Shown here: one piece after another, positions 1-7,108 of the stretch | Layout of the letters: every line of letters begins with the position of its first letter | How positions within the stretch are numbered: position 1 is the stretch's first letter | Source: DATJMJ01 sp035508795 | GTDB lineage: Bacteria; Actinomycetota; Acidimicrobiia; Acidimicrobiales; Palsa-688 | NCBI GenBank assembly: GCA_035508795.1 | Contig: DATJMJ010000188.1 | Location: 1-17,076, forward strand | Direction of reading: 5' to 3' | Length of the DNA stretch: 17,076 nucleotides | Program-made: the position numbers and the translations under genes | Notes under the pieces: model-generated | Seen by the model: the letters and a program-made list of their open reading frames with translations, nothing else | Told to the model about the DNA's origin: nothing | Database searches by the model: none

Positions 1-1
1 A

Positions 2-580
2 GCCGGCATTTCGACGGCGCTCTCGCTGCTCATCGCCTTCCCTATAGCGCGGCGGCTTGTCCGCTGGTCGTCTTCGTTGTACCAGTGGTTCGTCATCGGC
101 CTGGCGTTGCCGCTGCCGATCATCCCCTTGTTTATCGAGTCGCGCGACCTCGGCCTCTACGACAACAGGATCGGCTACATCATCCTCCATGTCGCTCTCC
201 CCAATCTGCCGTTGGGTGTGATCTTGCTGACAGCGTTCATCTCTGGGATCCCGACCGAGTTAGACGAGGCCGCCTGGCTCGATGGAGCGAGCTACCCGCG
301 CTACATGCTCTCTTTCGTCACGCCATTGGCATGGCCAGGCATCGTCATCACCTTGCTCTACTCGCTGCTTTACGTGTGGAACGACATCATCGGGCCCGTT
401 GTTTTCCTTGCGAACCCCAGCCTGTTCCCGATCGCGAGGGGTGTTTTCAATTTTTACAGCTCCAACGAGGGGTCCTACACTTTGCTGGCCGCGGCCGTGA
501 TGGTCGTGAGCGCGCCGGTGGCCCTGCTGTTCGCCGTCTCCCAGAAGCAGCTGCTGCGGGCGACAATGGGCTTACGCTGA
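2..580 (+). CDS. Sugar ABC transporter permease, MalG/CUT1 type (5' truncated by window edge)
   Basis: This is the C-terminal 192 residues of an inner-membrane permease of a binding-protein-dependent importer; the start lies outside the window. The frame is open from base 2 and ends at TGA 578-580. Several hydrophobic segments are visible, and the cytoplasmic EAA loop that docks the ATPase is clear: DEAAWLDGASYPRYM followed by PLAWPG. The EAA-x3-G pattern, the position of the loop and the ending with a final membrane helix and a short basic tail (QKQLLRATMGLR) fit the MalG half of carbohydrate (CUT1) permease pairs. Partner genes would lie to the left. Nothing links it to the branched-chain-type transporter later in the window, which is on the other strand and from a different family. 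The sugar specificity cannot be told. Confidence 0.85.
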   Translation, partial: AGISTALSLLIAFPIARRLVRWSSSLYQWFVIGLALPLPIIPLFIESRDLGLYDNRIGYIILHVALPNLPLGVILLTAFISGIPTELDEAAWLDGASYPRYMLSFVTPLAWPGIVITLLYSLLYVWNDIIGPVVFLANPSLFPIARGVFNFYSSNEGSYTLLAAAVMVVSAPVALLFAVSQKQLLRATMGLR

Positions 581-616
581 GCACAACCGGTGCCCAAGGA
601 TTAGGGAAAACCCTAG

Positions 617-645
617 TTGACCGGAAGAGCGGCACACAGTACCGT
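617..645 (+). promoter_or_regulatory. Candidate promoter for the secreted protein gene at 759
   Basis: A -35-like TTGACC (617-622) is followed after exactly 17 bases by TACCGT (640-645), which fits the loose actinobacterial -10 pattern TAnnnT. Transcription would start near 652, giving a leader of about 107 bases. Immediately upstream is a small perfect hairpin, TAGGG-AAAA-CCCTA (602-615). It lacks a T-run, so it is more likely an operator or chance than a terminator of the permease gene. Found by eye only. Confidence 0.4.
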
Positions 646-758
646 CACTGGAGGTATCTGGCACCTGGCTGGGAACCTCCGTAACGCGGGCTGGAACTGA
701 AGGTTAGCGATGCCGTCCGTCTACATTTGCCTGTTTGGCAGGAAGGTTTAACGGGACC
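646..758 (+). promoter_or_regulatory. Leader with mutually exclusive stems upstream of the secreted protein
   Basis: GGAGGT (650-655) is complementary to ACCTCC (675-680), and part of it also to ACCT (663-666). AACCTCC (674-680) can instead pair, with one bulged A, with GGAAGGTT (741-748), which is the likely ribosome binding site of the 759 gene. The two long pairings exclude each other, so the leader could switch between a free and a masked ribosome binding site. It matches no riboswitch class I recognise. The pairing is seen in the sequence; the regulatory role is inference. Confidence 0.25.
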
Positions 759-1196
759 ATGAAAATTCGTACAGGGCTTTGCAGCGTCCTGTTCGTAACG
801 ACGACGTTCAGCTTTACGGTGCCGTTGGCCGCCGCCTCGCCGCGAACGGCGGCACAGGTACCCGCCCATTCTTGGGCCGGCACTTGGAGGAGGGCCGCGG
901 ACCAAGTTGAGGCGGGTGGGCCAGTTATCTTCCCCATCCGCCAACACGGCGACACCATCAGCGGTACTTACCCGTGGCACGGTTGTACCACGAAGCTGGG
1001 AGCCCAGTTCTCTGGCTACTTCGTGGGTAATGACGCTGTGATGGCAGCCGAACAGACCGACCACACCTTGCTTACCCTGAGCCTCACACTATCTGCTTCG
1101 GGCAACTCCATATCAGGCTCGTGGCAAGTTGACTTCGGGACTTGTGCTGGCGCGAGCGGGCCATTCGACGCTACGAGGGTGCTACCTACCAGTTGA
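759..1196 (+). CDS. Small secreted protein, unknown function
   Basis: This is a 145-residue protein with a signal peptide: basic start MKIRTG, hydrophobic core to about residue 22, then PLAAASPRT with a likely cut near residues 26-27. I chose ATG 759 over an in-frame TTG at 735 because it opens directly on the signal peptide and has GGAAGG about 12 bases upstream. The mature part starts with a WAGTW motif (residues 39-43), followed by alternating strand-like segments: a GDTISGTYPWHG stretch (64-75) and GNSISGSWQ (115-123). This resembles small secreted beta-barrel or lipocalin-like domains with W-GTW and S-GTY signatures. Only two cysteines remain after cleavage (C76 and C129), which could form one disulfide. 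The gene converges on the minus-strand operon; only 45 bases separate the stops. I do not recognise the family and assign no function. Confidence 0.7.
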   Translation: MKIRTGLCSVLFVTTTFSFTVPLAAASPRTAAQVPAHSWAGTWRRAADQVEAGGPVIFPIRQHGDTISGTYPWHGCTTKLGAQFSGYFVGNDAVMAAEQTDHTLLTLSLTLSASGNSISGSWQVDFGTCAGASGPFDATRVLPTS

Positions 1197-1241
1197 CCAC
1201 GTAGGACAGCAGAGGTTGGTCGGGACCCATGCGCAGGTTTC

Positions 1242-2027
1242 CTAAGTCCCGGGCTGCAAATAGCTCGAGCCGGGCTCTTGCCTGGCGAGCTCCTCTTCCA
1301 ATATCGGCGCAGCGGTCGTGGTGGCGTGCATGCCAAGCACGGCCGCTATCTCCATGATCTCGAGGACTTCTTGGGGCGTCGCGCCGTACCCGAGCGCGTT
1401 CTCGATGTGGAGCTTGAGACCTTTCACGTACAAGTGAGTCGCTGCAGTATCGAACGCGATGTAAACAAATTCCTTCATCTTGGGTGACAGCGTCCCGTGA
1501 TGCCAAGGGACCGAGGAAAAGTCTGTGTACGCAGCGAACAGTTCGGGGTCGAGCTCCAACATCTCGTCCCAGAAGGAGTGCCAGTAGCCCCGGGCCCTGG
1601 TGAACTCGGCCTTGAGGGACTCTTGGTATTCGTTTAGCTCAGCGGGCCCTTTGCGTAGCCCTTTTTCGACGAGCACTTCGACGAGGACTGGCACCCCGAT
1701 GTTCATCGCATGGATCCCGAGGGTCGACGTGAGCTCGAGGACTTCCATGATCTCGTCCTTGGTGGCCCCGGATTTTAGTGCCGCCCGTATGTGCTCGCGG
1801 ATGCCCGGCACGTAAAGGTGAGTTGCCGCAGCGTCGACTGCCAGGTAGATGAGGTGTTTGGTCTTGTCGTCGAGGTGGTTCTTCCGCCAAGGGACGCCCG
1901 CGAACTCGACGTAAGCTCTCATAAACTCCGGGTCCAGGCGCAGGATAGTTTCCCATTCGGGTGCCCACGTCCCCCGGGCCCTTATAAAATCCTCGCGGAT
2001 CTGCTCCTGTTGTGCTGTCAGCTCCAT
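1242..2027 (-). CDS. Two-domain carboxymuconolactone decarboxylase (CMD) family protein
   Basis: This is a 261-residue protein made of two similar all-helical CMD/AhpD-type halves, about residues 12-120 and 142-245. Both carry the same core: ATHLYV, then G and HI (about 69-80 and 197-208), GAT with two or three residues to E, and G-HA near the end of the half. Single-domain CMD proteins form homo-oligomers from such units, so the fusion is effectively a built-in dimer. There is no cysteine anywhere in the chain, so the CxxC peroxidase chemistry of AhpD is excluded. A decarboxylase, lactone-processing or structural role is possible. The start is ATG 2027, with AAGGGAG about 6 bases upstream; an open extension back to 2108 runs inside the GntR gene and is not used. 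It is the last gene of the operon and overlaps the GntR gene by 10 bases. Confidence 0.85.
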   Translation of the reverse strand: MELTAQQEQIREDFIRARGTWAPEWETILRLDPEFMRAYVEFAGVPWRKNHLDDKTKHLIYLAVDAAATHLYVPGIREHIRAALKSGATKDEIMEVLELTSTLGIHAMNIGVPVLVEVLVEKGLRKGPAELNEYQESLKAEFTRARGYWHSFWDEMLELDPELFAAYTDFSSVPWHHGTLSPKMKEFVYIAFDTAATHLYVKGLKLHIENALGYGATPQEVLEIMEIAAVLGMHATTTAAPILEEELARQEPGSSYLQPGT

Positions 2028-2731
2028 GGCTCGCTCCCTTCGGCAGGTTCTTCCTCCTGCAGGCTCATTAGCGCGATACGGCGGGCATTGCGTATGTGGA
2101 GGTCGCACAGCTCTGACGCTTTAACCGCATCGCGCTCCGAAATCGCAGCGACTATAGCTTCCAGCTCGGCTGCCGTCTGTGCCACACGACCTGGCTGAGA
2201 AAGCGACGTGGCCCGGAGCGCGTGCACCCTCGCATTGATCCCTTCCAAAAGTTGCTGCAATGCATTGCTCCGCGCCCCGCGGATGAGGACTTGGTAAAAG
2301 ACGGCCTTGGCGCGCAACAGCTCCAGGGTGTCATTTGTGAGAGAAGCCACTCGCTTAAAATGCTTCACGCTTTCCCGGAGAGCGCGCAGTTCCTGGTCAT
2401 CTGCCCTCTGGACAAACCATGTGACGGCCAGGCACTCGAGCGCTGACCGGACCTCATAAAGGTCGGCCGCTTCGGGGACCGAAGGCGCGCTCACGCGGGC
2501 GCCTTTTTGCGCGACCACGGTGACGAGGCCCTCGGCGGCGAGTTCGCGGAGCGCTTCTCGGAAGGTCGTCCTCGAGACCCCTAACCGCTCGATGAACTCG
2601 CGCTCGATGAGCCGCTGACCAGGCTTGAGCTGGAAGTTCAAGATCGACTGGCGGACGAGGTCCGCGGTCTGCTGGCGTACCGACCGATCGAGCGGCTCGA
2701 GAGCGCGCGCTCCGTCTATCTCAGTCGCCAT
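2018..2731 (-). CDS. GntR-family transcriptional regulator, FadR subfamily (FCD domain)
   Basis: This is a 237-residue repressor or activator. The N-terminal winged helix-turn-helix (about 15-85) has the GntR signature: LKPGQRLIEREFIERLGVSR, then FREALRELAAEGLV. The C-terminal helical FCD ligand-binding domain spans about 90-222. FCD domains usually bind a metal through one Asp and three His. Here the aligned positions appear to be K142, Y146, L190 and H212, so three of the four ligands are lost. The sensor probably binds its effector without a metal. The gene is second to last in the operon, overlapping the preceding dehydrogenase gene by 11 bases and the CMD gene by 10. This suggests it is expressed with its targets and controls the operon promoter at 13039-13067, about 10 kb upstream. 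The effector is unknown; a pathway acid or lactone is a reasonable guess. Confidence 0.9.
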   Translation of the reverse strand: MATEIDGARALEPLDRSVRQQTADLVRQSILNFQLKPGQRLIEREFIERLGVSRTTFREALRELAAEGLVTVVAQKGARVSAPSVPEAADLYEVRSALECLAVTWFVQRADDQELRALRESVKHFKRVASLTNDTLELLRAKAVFYQVLIRGARSNALQQLLEGINARVHALRATSLSQPGRVAQTAAELEAIVAAISERDAVKASELCDLHIRNARRIALMSLQEEEPAEGSEPWS

Positions 2732-3611
2732 ACGCCGTCGCTCCCGTCTCTAGCCAGCGGGCCACTTCGGTGTGGTCGGCATCGGGCGAGAGGTCGTCGG
2801 CAGCCCGTTGCCAGAGCGAGAGCGCACTTGCACCGAGCGCTCGGGGTGCCCCCACTTGGTCGGCTAACTCGACTGCGATCCCCATGTCCTTGACCATCAA
2901 CCTGAGCCCAAAACCAGAGTTGAAGGTACCCGGCAGGATGAAGTTGGGCCACTTGTTGTCAGTAGAGCCGCTGCGACCGCTCGAGCTGTTGAAGATGGAC
3001 AGCAGCACCTCCGGCTCGATCCCGAACCTCTCGCCCGCCAACATGGCCTCACCTGTCGCCCAGAGGTGCGTCGCCGATAAGAGGTTGTTGAGTGCCTTGG
3101 CAGCGTGCCCACAACCAACCTTACCGGCATGCACCACTTGTCCAAGGGTGCCGAGCAGCGGTCCTGCACGAGCCACGTCCTCTTGGGAGCCTCCTGCCAT
3201 TATCGTGAGCTTGCCGGTCTCGGCACCCCTGACCCCGCCGGAGACCGGCGCGTCCACCATCCGCACGCCGCGCTCAGCCAACGCCTCCGCAAGAGCGCGC
3301 GTGCACAATGGCTGTGAGGAGCTCATGTCAATGACGAGCGCCTCCGGCGCGAGCCCGCTGAGCATCTCTTGGTCCGAAAGCACAGCAGTGACCTCTTTGC
3401 TGGTAGGGAGCATGATAACGAGACAAGCTGCCCGATCTGCCACTGCGAGCAGGTTGTCCGCAGTGACGAGGCCGAGCCCAGCGGCGCGCTCCCTGGCGGC
3501 ACTCGAGAGGTCATAGCCGACCAACTCATAGCCAGCCGATGCGAGCCGTAGGGATAATGGCGTGCCCATGCGGCCAAGGCCGACAAAGCCGACCCGCCCT
3601 AGTTCACTCAC
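2721..3611 (-). CDS. NAD(P)-dependent beta-hydroxyacid dehydrogenase A (3-hydroxyisobutyrate dehydrogenase family)
   Basis: This is a 296-residue enzyme of the family that includes 3-hydroxyisobutyrate dehydrogenase and tartronate semialdehyde reductase, which interconvert beta-hydroxyacids and semialdehydes. The Rossmann motif VGFVGLGRMG lies at residues 7-16, and Y33-D34 end the second strand, which usually favours NAD. The substrate loop DAPVSGG is at 120-126 and the catalytic segment GCGHAAKALNN at 166-176, with K172 the expected catalytic lysine and N176 its partner. Length and all family motifs are normal. The start is GTG 3611 (MSELGRVGF); it overlaps the stop of the PcaC-like gene by 8 bases, with GAGAGA upstream. 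It is the second family member in this operon, clearly diverged from the one at 4457-5359, so the two probably act on different intermediates or stereoisomers. The substrate cannot be read from the sequence. Confidence 0.9.
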   Translation of the reverse strand: MSELGRVGFVGLGRMGTPLSLRLASAGYELVGYDLSSAARERAAGLGLVTADNLLAVADRAACLVIMLPTSKEVTAVLSDQEMLSGLAPEALVIDMSSSQPLCTRALAEALAERGVRMVDAPVSGGVRGAETGKLTIMAGGSQEDVARAGPLLGTLGQVVHAGKVGCGHAAKALNNLLSATHLWATGEAMLAGERFGIEPEVLLSIFNSSSGRSGSTDNKWPNFILPGTFNSGFGLRLMVKDMGIAVELADQVGAPRALGASALSLWQRAADDLSPDADHTEVARWLETGATAYGD

Positions 3612-4053
3612 TGTTGTCGATCTCTCTCAAGATCGCGTCGGCGACCCTGAACGACTCCAGCGCTGCCGGTACTCCGACATAGATGGCCGTCTGGAGAAGA
3701 GTCTCTTGGATTTCGGCAACGCTTGCCCCGTTGGCAAGAGCACCCCGGACGTGCGCGCCGAACTCGTGAGAGCGGTTGAGCGCTGTCAGCATCGCCAAGT
3801 TCAGCAGGCTGCGAGTCTTTCGTTCGAGGCCATCACGGCTCCATACGATCCCCCAGCAGTACTCGGTGACAAGCTCTTGGACGGGCCGCGCAAAGTCGCT
3901 CACTTGCGACAGCGAGCGGTCGACGTGCTCTGCGCCGAGAACTTCTCGGCGCACATTCATTCCCTGCTCGTAGGTCTCAACGTGCGTGCTCGCCGAGGCG
4001 ATCGACGTACCGAGGGTGCTCCTGCCGTCCTCGCTCGTGGCGTGCCCGCTCAT
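3604..4053 (-). CDS. PcaC-like carboxymuconolactone decarboxylase family protein
   Basis: This is a 149-residue single-domain CMD protein. Residues 28-145 follow the PcaC pattern closely: YEQGMNVRREVLGAEHVDRS (28-47), a WG-VWSR-GL block (67-76), KTRSLLNLAMLTALNR (79-94), HVRGALANGAS (101-111) and the helix around GVPAALESFRVADA (127-140). PcaC decarboxylates 4-carboxymuconolactone to the enol-lactone in protocatechuate breakdown, but no other protocatechuate-pathway gene is here, so it probably acts on a related lactone or beta-keto acid. The start is ATG 4053 (MSGHATS), overlapping the cupin stop as ATGA; the open frame extending to 4308 lies inside the cupin gene. The first 27 residues are extra compared with typical PcaC, so the later in-frame ATG (M32, MNVRREV) is a less likely alternative start. 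Confidence 0.85.
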   Translation of the reverse strand: MSGHATSEDGRSTLGTSIASASTHVETYEQGMNVRREVLGAEHVDRSLSQVSDFARPVQELVTEYCWGIVWSRDGLERKTRSLLNLAMLTALNRSHEFGAHVRGALANGASVAEIQETLLQTAIYVGVPAALESFRVADAILREIDNSE

Positions 4054-4457
4054 TGCTCTACCGCTTCGGTGCCGCTCGCTTGGGCGAACTGTTCGTCGGT
4101 CACGGGCTCCGCCCAACGAGTCGTGCCCAACGAAATAGCGGTATGGGTCACGAAGGAACCCCCTGAAGCGCCGTGCCAGTGCCTTTCGCCCGGAGGGGCC
4201 CAAATGGTGTCGCCAGCCCGGATCACGCGTGCTGGTCCACCATCTGCCTGCACCAGGCCCCGCCCTGCAAGTACGAAGATGACCTGGCCGTTTTCGTGGC
4301 TGTGCCAAAAAGTCCGGGAGCAGGGCGAAAAGTTGACAGTATTTATGGTGACGCCGTCGGTCGCCGCCATCGTCAGGTACGCGGAGACCTCACCGGTGAA
4401 CTGAGACCCGGTCTTGCCTGCTGGGCCCGCTTGCTGGCTCGGCGAGATGACAATCAT
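4050..4457 (-). CDS. Cupin protein, (R)-mandelonitrile lyase-like
   Basis: This is a 135-residue single-domain cupin. The first cupin motif is WHSHENGQ (51-58) and the second spans APPGERHWHG (87-96), giving the ligand set H52, H54, Q58 and H93 for a divalent metal, probably Mn or Fe. The rest also matches the small bacterial cupins related to the manganese-dependent hydroxynitrile lyase of Granulicella: FTGEVS at 20-25, the SPCSRTFWH run-in, the GRGLVQ-GG turn, IRAGDTIWAPPG, and the ending AEPVTDEQF. These proteins often sit beside CMD genes in catabolic clusters, where their reaction is mostly unproven. The start is ATG 4457 with AAAGGA upstream; a TTG directly before it at 4460 is possible. 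It shares one base with the upstream dehydrogenase stop (TGATG) and overlaps the CMD start by four bases, so the three genes look translationally coupled. Confidence 0.88.
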   Translation of the reverse strand: MIVISPSQQAGPAGKTGSQFTGEVSAYLTMAATDGVTINTVNFSPCSRTFWHSHENGQVIFVLAGRGLVQADGGPARVIRAGDTIWAPPGERHWHGASGGSFVTHTAISLGTTRWAEPVTDEQFAQASGTEAVEQ

Positions 4458-5359
4458 CAAGGGTCCTTTCGCTCGTGCAACCGCACGCCACCGGATATAT
4501 CGCCGATGGCATCGACAACCGTGTTACTGATCTGGTCTGCGTACCCTAACGCTTTGGCGAGGCCGAAGCAGGCTAGCGGCCCCGACGCGTTGAGGCTGGC
4601 AACGCCGAGACGGCTCACCAGCTCGGTGTAAAGGGCGACGTCTTTCATCATAAGGCTGTTGCTGAGGCCGCCCTTTAGGTAATCGCCGGTAATTATCTTT
4701 GGGAAGCGGTTGAGGGTCGCGAAGTTCACGCCCGAGCTCTTGTTGAAAACCTCGAGGAGCATGGCAAGGTCGAGCCCGGCCTTTTTACCCGCGAGCATTA
4801 CCTCGGCCGTCGCCGCCAGTGAGACTGCGTTCAAGAAGTTGTTGAGCAGCTTTGTCGTGTGGCCGGCGCCCGGCTCGCCCATGTGGTAAATGTTCGAGCT
4901 AAAAACCTCCAGCGCCGGCCTTGCCTTTTCGAGCGCCTCTCCCCGGCCGCCGACCATGAGGGTCAAGGTCCCAGAATCGGCCGCAGCCGCACCACCGGAT
5001 ATGCCGGCGTCCAAGTAGTCGGCCCCCTTTTCCGCCAAAAGAGAGAAGATCCTCTTCGTGGACTCCGGGGAGGAAGTGCTCAGGTCGACGATGACCTGCC
5101 CCTCGGAGGCATGCCAGAGCGCACCGTCGTCGCCAAGCACGACCGACTCGACCACATGGCTGTCCGGTAGGGACATCAGCACTACGTCGCAGGCATCGAC
5201 GACTTCTCCGACCGAAGCCACGGGCGTCGCGCCAGACCTTTGTGCGGCATCGGGATCCACGTCGTACCCAAGGACCTCGCCGCCAGCGCGGACCAAACAG
5301 GCCGTCATCCGTCCGCCCATATTGCCGAGGCCGATAAAACCGACCTTTTCTGGCCGCAA
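4457..5359 (-). CDS. NAD(P)-dependent beta-hydroxyacid dehydrogenase B (3-hydroxyisobutyrate dehydrogenase family)
   Basis: This is a 300-residue cytosolic dehydrogenase. The dinucleotide motif VGFIGLGNMG lies at residues 6-15 and is followed by GYDVD (31-35), which suggests NAD. The substrate loop DAGISGG is at 118-124, and GAGHTTKLLNN at 164-174 carries the expected catalytic lysine K170. The family oxidises or reduces short beta-hydroxyacids such as 3-hydroxyisobutyrate, glycerate or gamma-hydroxybutyrate. The start is TTG 5359: it lies only a few codons before the first strand, no ATG fits, and AAAGGAG sits about 9 bases upstream. The SDR stop is 3 bases upstream and the cupin start overlaps its own stop. 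It is a diverged paralogue of the enzyme at 2721-3611; the two share the family core but differ widely in the C-terminal half, so they are not a recent duplication. Confidence 0.9.
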   Translation of the reverse strand: MRPEKVGFIGLGNMGGRMTACLVRAGGEVLGYDVDPDAAQRSGATPVASVGEVVDACDVVLMSLPDSHVVESVVLGDDGALWHASEGQVIVDLSTSSPESTKRIFSLLAEKGADYLDAGISGGAAAADSGTLTLMVGGRGEALEKARPALEVFSSNIYHMGEPGAGHTTKLLNNFLNAVSLAATAEVMLAGKKAGLDLAMLLEVFNKSSGVNFATLNRFPKIITGDYLKGGLSNSLMMKDVALYTELVSRLGVASLNASGPLACFGLAKALGYADQISNTVVDAIGDISGGVRLHERKDP

Positions 5360-5362
5360 TTC

Positions 5363-6244
5363 CTATCGCTCCTTTCCAGTGCGCGAGTACATCAATGCAT
5401 CGAGCGCGCCTGTGTCCCAGGCACCTGCTCCGCCTGAGGGCCGCACCGTACTGACAACCGTTGCCCCGCCGTCGACACTTAGGATCTGGCCCGTCATGTA
5501 GGACGACTGGTCGCTCAGCAGGAACGCGACGACCTCGGCAACCTCTTCCGCACGTCCGGCACGCCGGAGCGGGGTCGTGGCGGCTCGCCGCTCCATGTCG
5601 TTCTTGCCGCCTGTGCGATCAGCGGCGGTGGCAAACAGCTCGGTCGGCACGATGCCCGGTGCGACCCCGTTCACCCGGATGCCGATCGGTCCCCCGTACA
5701 TCGCAGCGCCTCTTATAAGCCCTACTACGCCGTGCTTTGACGCCTGGTAGCTCAAGAGGTCGGCGCTCCCCCTCAAGCTCGCGATCGAAGCAGTTACGAC
5801 AATAGCGCCAGTGCTCGTTTGCTTGCGGAACTGGCGGAACGCAGCTCGCAGGCCGAGGAACTGGCCACGCAAGTTGGTACGTACCACGCGGTCGAAGTCC
5901 TCCACCGCGAGGTCCGGGAGAGGGTCAAAGCTGCCAAAGATCCCGGCATTGAGGTGATGTAGGTCCGCTCGGCCAAAATTGTCCTCAGCCACCTGTAGGT
6001 AGCGGTCGGCCGTCGCCTCGTCGCCGATGTCTCCCTCGACAGCGACGGACCTCGTGGGCAGAGACTCGACCACCCTCTTGGCACCGGCAGCGTTGATGTC
6101 GACGGCGACAACGTGCGCCCCCTCAGCTGCGAGGCGGGTCGCCGAGGCGCGTCCGAGCCCGCTCGCCGCTCCAGTGACAATTGCAACTTGGCCCTGCAAG
6201 CGCCCGGGCCGGTAGCCGGCACCCTCGTAGGTCACGTCCAGCAC
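5363..6244 (-). CDS. Short-chain dehydrogenase/reductase (SDR), NAD type
   Basis: This is a 293-residue classical SDR. The cofactor motif TGAASGLG is at 24-31, and D49 at the end of the second strand (VVAVDIN) indicates NAD rather than NADP. The NAG motif is at 99-101, and the catalytic tetrad is N124, S153, Y166 and K170 (YQASK at 166-170). A conserved PG follows in VAPGIVPTELF, and DGG near the C-terminus is typical. A 35-residue tail after DGG is longer than usual. It probably oxidises a secondary alcohol, or a hemiacetal to a lactone, which would feed the two lactonase-like genes just upstream. The start is GTG 6244, with weak GAGG directly before it; GTG 6235, three codons later, has better spacing and cannot be excluded. 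The gap to the preceding stop is 16 bases. Confidence 0.88.
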   Translation of the reverse strand: MLDVTYEGAGYRPGRLQGQVAIVTGAASGLGRASATRLAAEGAHVVAVDINAAGAKRVVESLPTRSVAVEGDIGDEATADRYLQVAEDNFGRADLHHLNAGIFGSFDPLPDLAVEDFDRVVRTNLRGQFLGLRAAFRQFRKQTSTGAIVVTASIASLRGSADLLSYQASKHGVVGLIRGAAMYGGPIGIRVNGVAPGIVPTELFATAADRTGGKNDMERRAATTPLRRAGRAEEVAEVVAFLLSDQSSYMTGQILSVDGGATVVSTVRPSGGAGAWDTGALDALMYSRTGKER

Positions 6245-6260
6245 CCTCGACCAGGCTTCT

Positions 6261-7076
6261 CTATGCGCCCAGCTGCCCGATGGTGGCAGCTAAATGGCCA
6301 TAAGGTCCCGAGGCGGGCTTAAACCGGGACAAAGTCGAGGGGTCATGACCTGCAACGAGGTGCTCCACCTCGCCCGTGGCCAAGAGCCCTCGGATGTAGT
6401 CGAAGGCCTCGTACATTTCGACCAAGTTGGCGACCGACGTAAACAGCATGTCCCGCTCGAGCTCTTCGTAGAAGTGCATGGCGTCGCTGGCGAGGAGCAC
6501 CGTGCCATCGCTCGTAGCGACCTTGACTACGCACTGGCCAGGCGTGTGGCCGCCCACCTCGACTACCTCGATCCCCGGCGCGACGCGAACCTGCCCTTCA
6601 AATAGCTCAAGCCTTCCCTCCGAGCGGAGACGCTGGAGCTCTTCCAGTGCGGCCTCGTCCAGGGAATGATGGAAAAGAGTGCGCTTGGCGTGCCGGCTCG
6701 ACCAAAAGTCCAGTTCTTTGCGAGCCATTATGACCTGCGAGTGCGGGAAAAGGCTGATGTTGCCAGCATGGTCATAGTGCGCATGCGTTAATACCACGGT
6801 TGGCGCAGTCTCCGGGCCCACGCCGAAGCTCGCTGCAAGGTCGCCAACGTCTGCCAACGGCGTCCGGTCCCTGGTACGGCCACCTTCTGCCGAGAAGCCT
6901 GTGTCCACCACGACTGTTCGAGAGCGGCCCTTTAACGCCCAGAAGAAATAATCCATTTGGATGGCGGAATCATCCTCCTTGTAGAGGGGGTAATTGAGGT
7001 AAACGTCGCTGCGGGTTGTAAGGCGCGTGCCGTACTTGACGATGGTCACTTGGTAGTTCTCACTGTCACCGTTCAT
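6261..7076 (-). CDS. Metallo-beta-lactamase-fold hydrolase 1, lactonase-like
   Basis: This is a 271-residue hydrolase of the group that includes N-acyl homoserine lactonases. The two-metal site is complete: HAHYDH at 98-103, H177 in GGHTPGQ, bridging D198 in ASDAMHFYEEL, and H244 in AGHDPS. The N-terminal half has the MDYFFWALKG and VDTGF features of this lactonase group. It likely opens a lactone or cleaves a related ester in the cytosol; no signal peptide is present. The start is ATG 7076 (MNGDSENYQ), preceded by AGGGG. The frame is open back to 7283, but that extension is low-complexity Arg-rich, overlaps the next gene and is rejected. It follows the second MBL gene by 32 bases. A quorum-quenching role is possible in principle, but position in a catabolic operon favours a pathway lactonase. 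Confidence 0.88.
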   Translation of the reverse strand: MNGDSENYQVTIVKYGTRLTTRSDVYLNYPLYKEDDSAIQMDYFFWALKGRSRTVVVDTGFSAEGGRTRDRTPLADVGDLAASFGVGPETAPTVVLTHAHYDHAGNISLFPHSQVIMARKELDFWSSRHAKRTLFHHSLDEAALEELQRLRSEGRLELFEGQVRVAPGIEVVEVGGHTPGQCVVKVATSDGTVLLASDAMHFYEELERDMLFTSVANLVEMYEAFDYIRGLLATGEVEHLVAGHDPSTLSRFKPASGPYGHLAATIGQLGA

Positions 7077-7108
7077 GGTCGCCCCTACTGAGCCGCGCCG
7101 GACAAGGC

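Noticed and set aside
602..615. TAGGG-AAAA-CCCTA hairpin as rho-independent terminator of the sugar permease gene
   Set aside because: The stem is only 5 base pairs and no T-run follows, so a terminator call is not supported.
1221..1251. CGGGAC/GTCCCG as a bidirectional terminator between the convergent genes
   Set aside because: The stem has 6 base pairs with a 19-base loop and runs into the CMD coding end; too weak to call.
3604..4053. Protocatechuate (beta-ketoadipate) pathway
   Set aside because: Only a PcaC-like protein is present. The dioxygenase, cycloisomerase, enol-lactone hydrolase, transferase and thiolase genes are all missing.
3562..4404. Long open frame on the plus strand (280 codons)
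   Set aside because: It lies antisense to the CMD and cupin genes, which have clear family motifs. The translation has no recognisable domain. Such frames are common opposite GC-rich genes; those at 2770-3516, 7181-7921, 8749-9489 and 12215-12976 are of the same kind.
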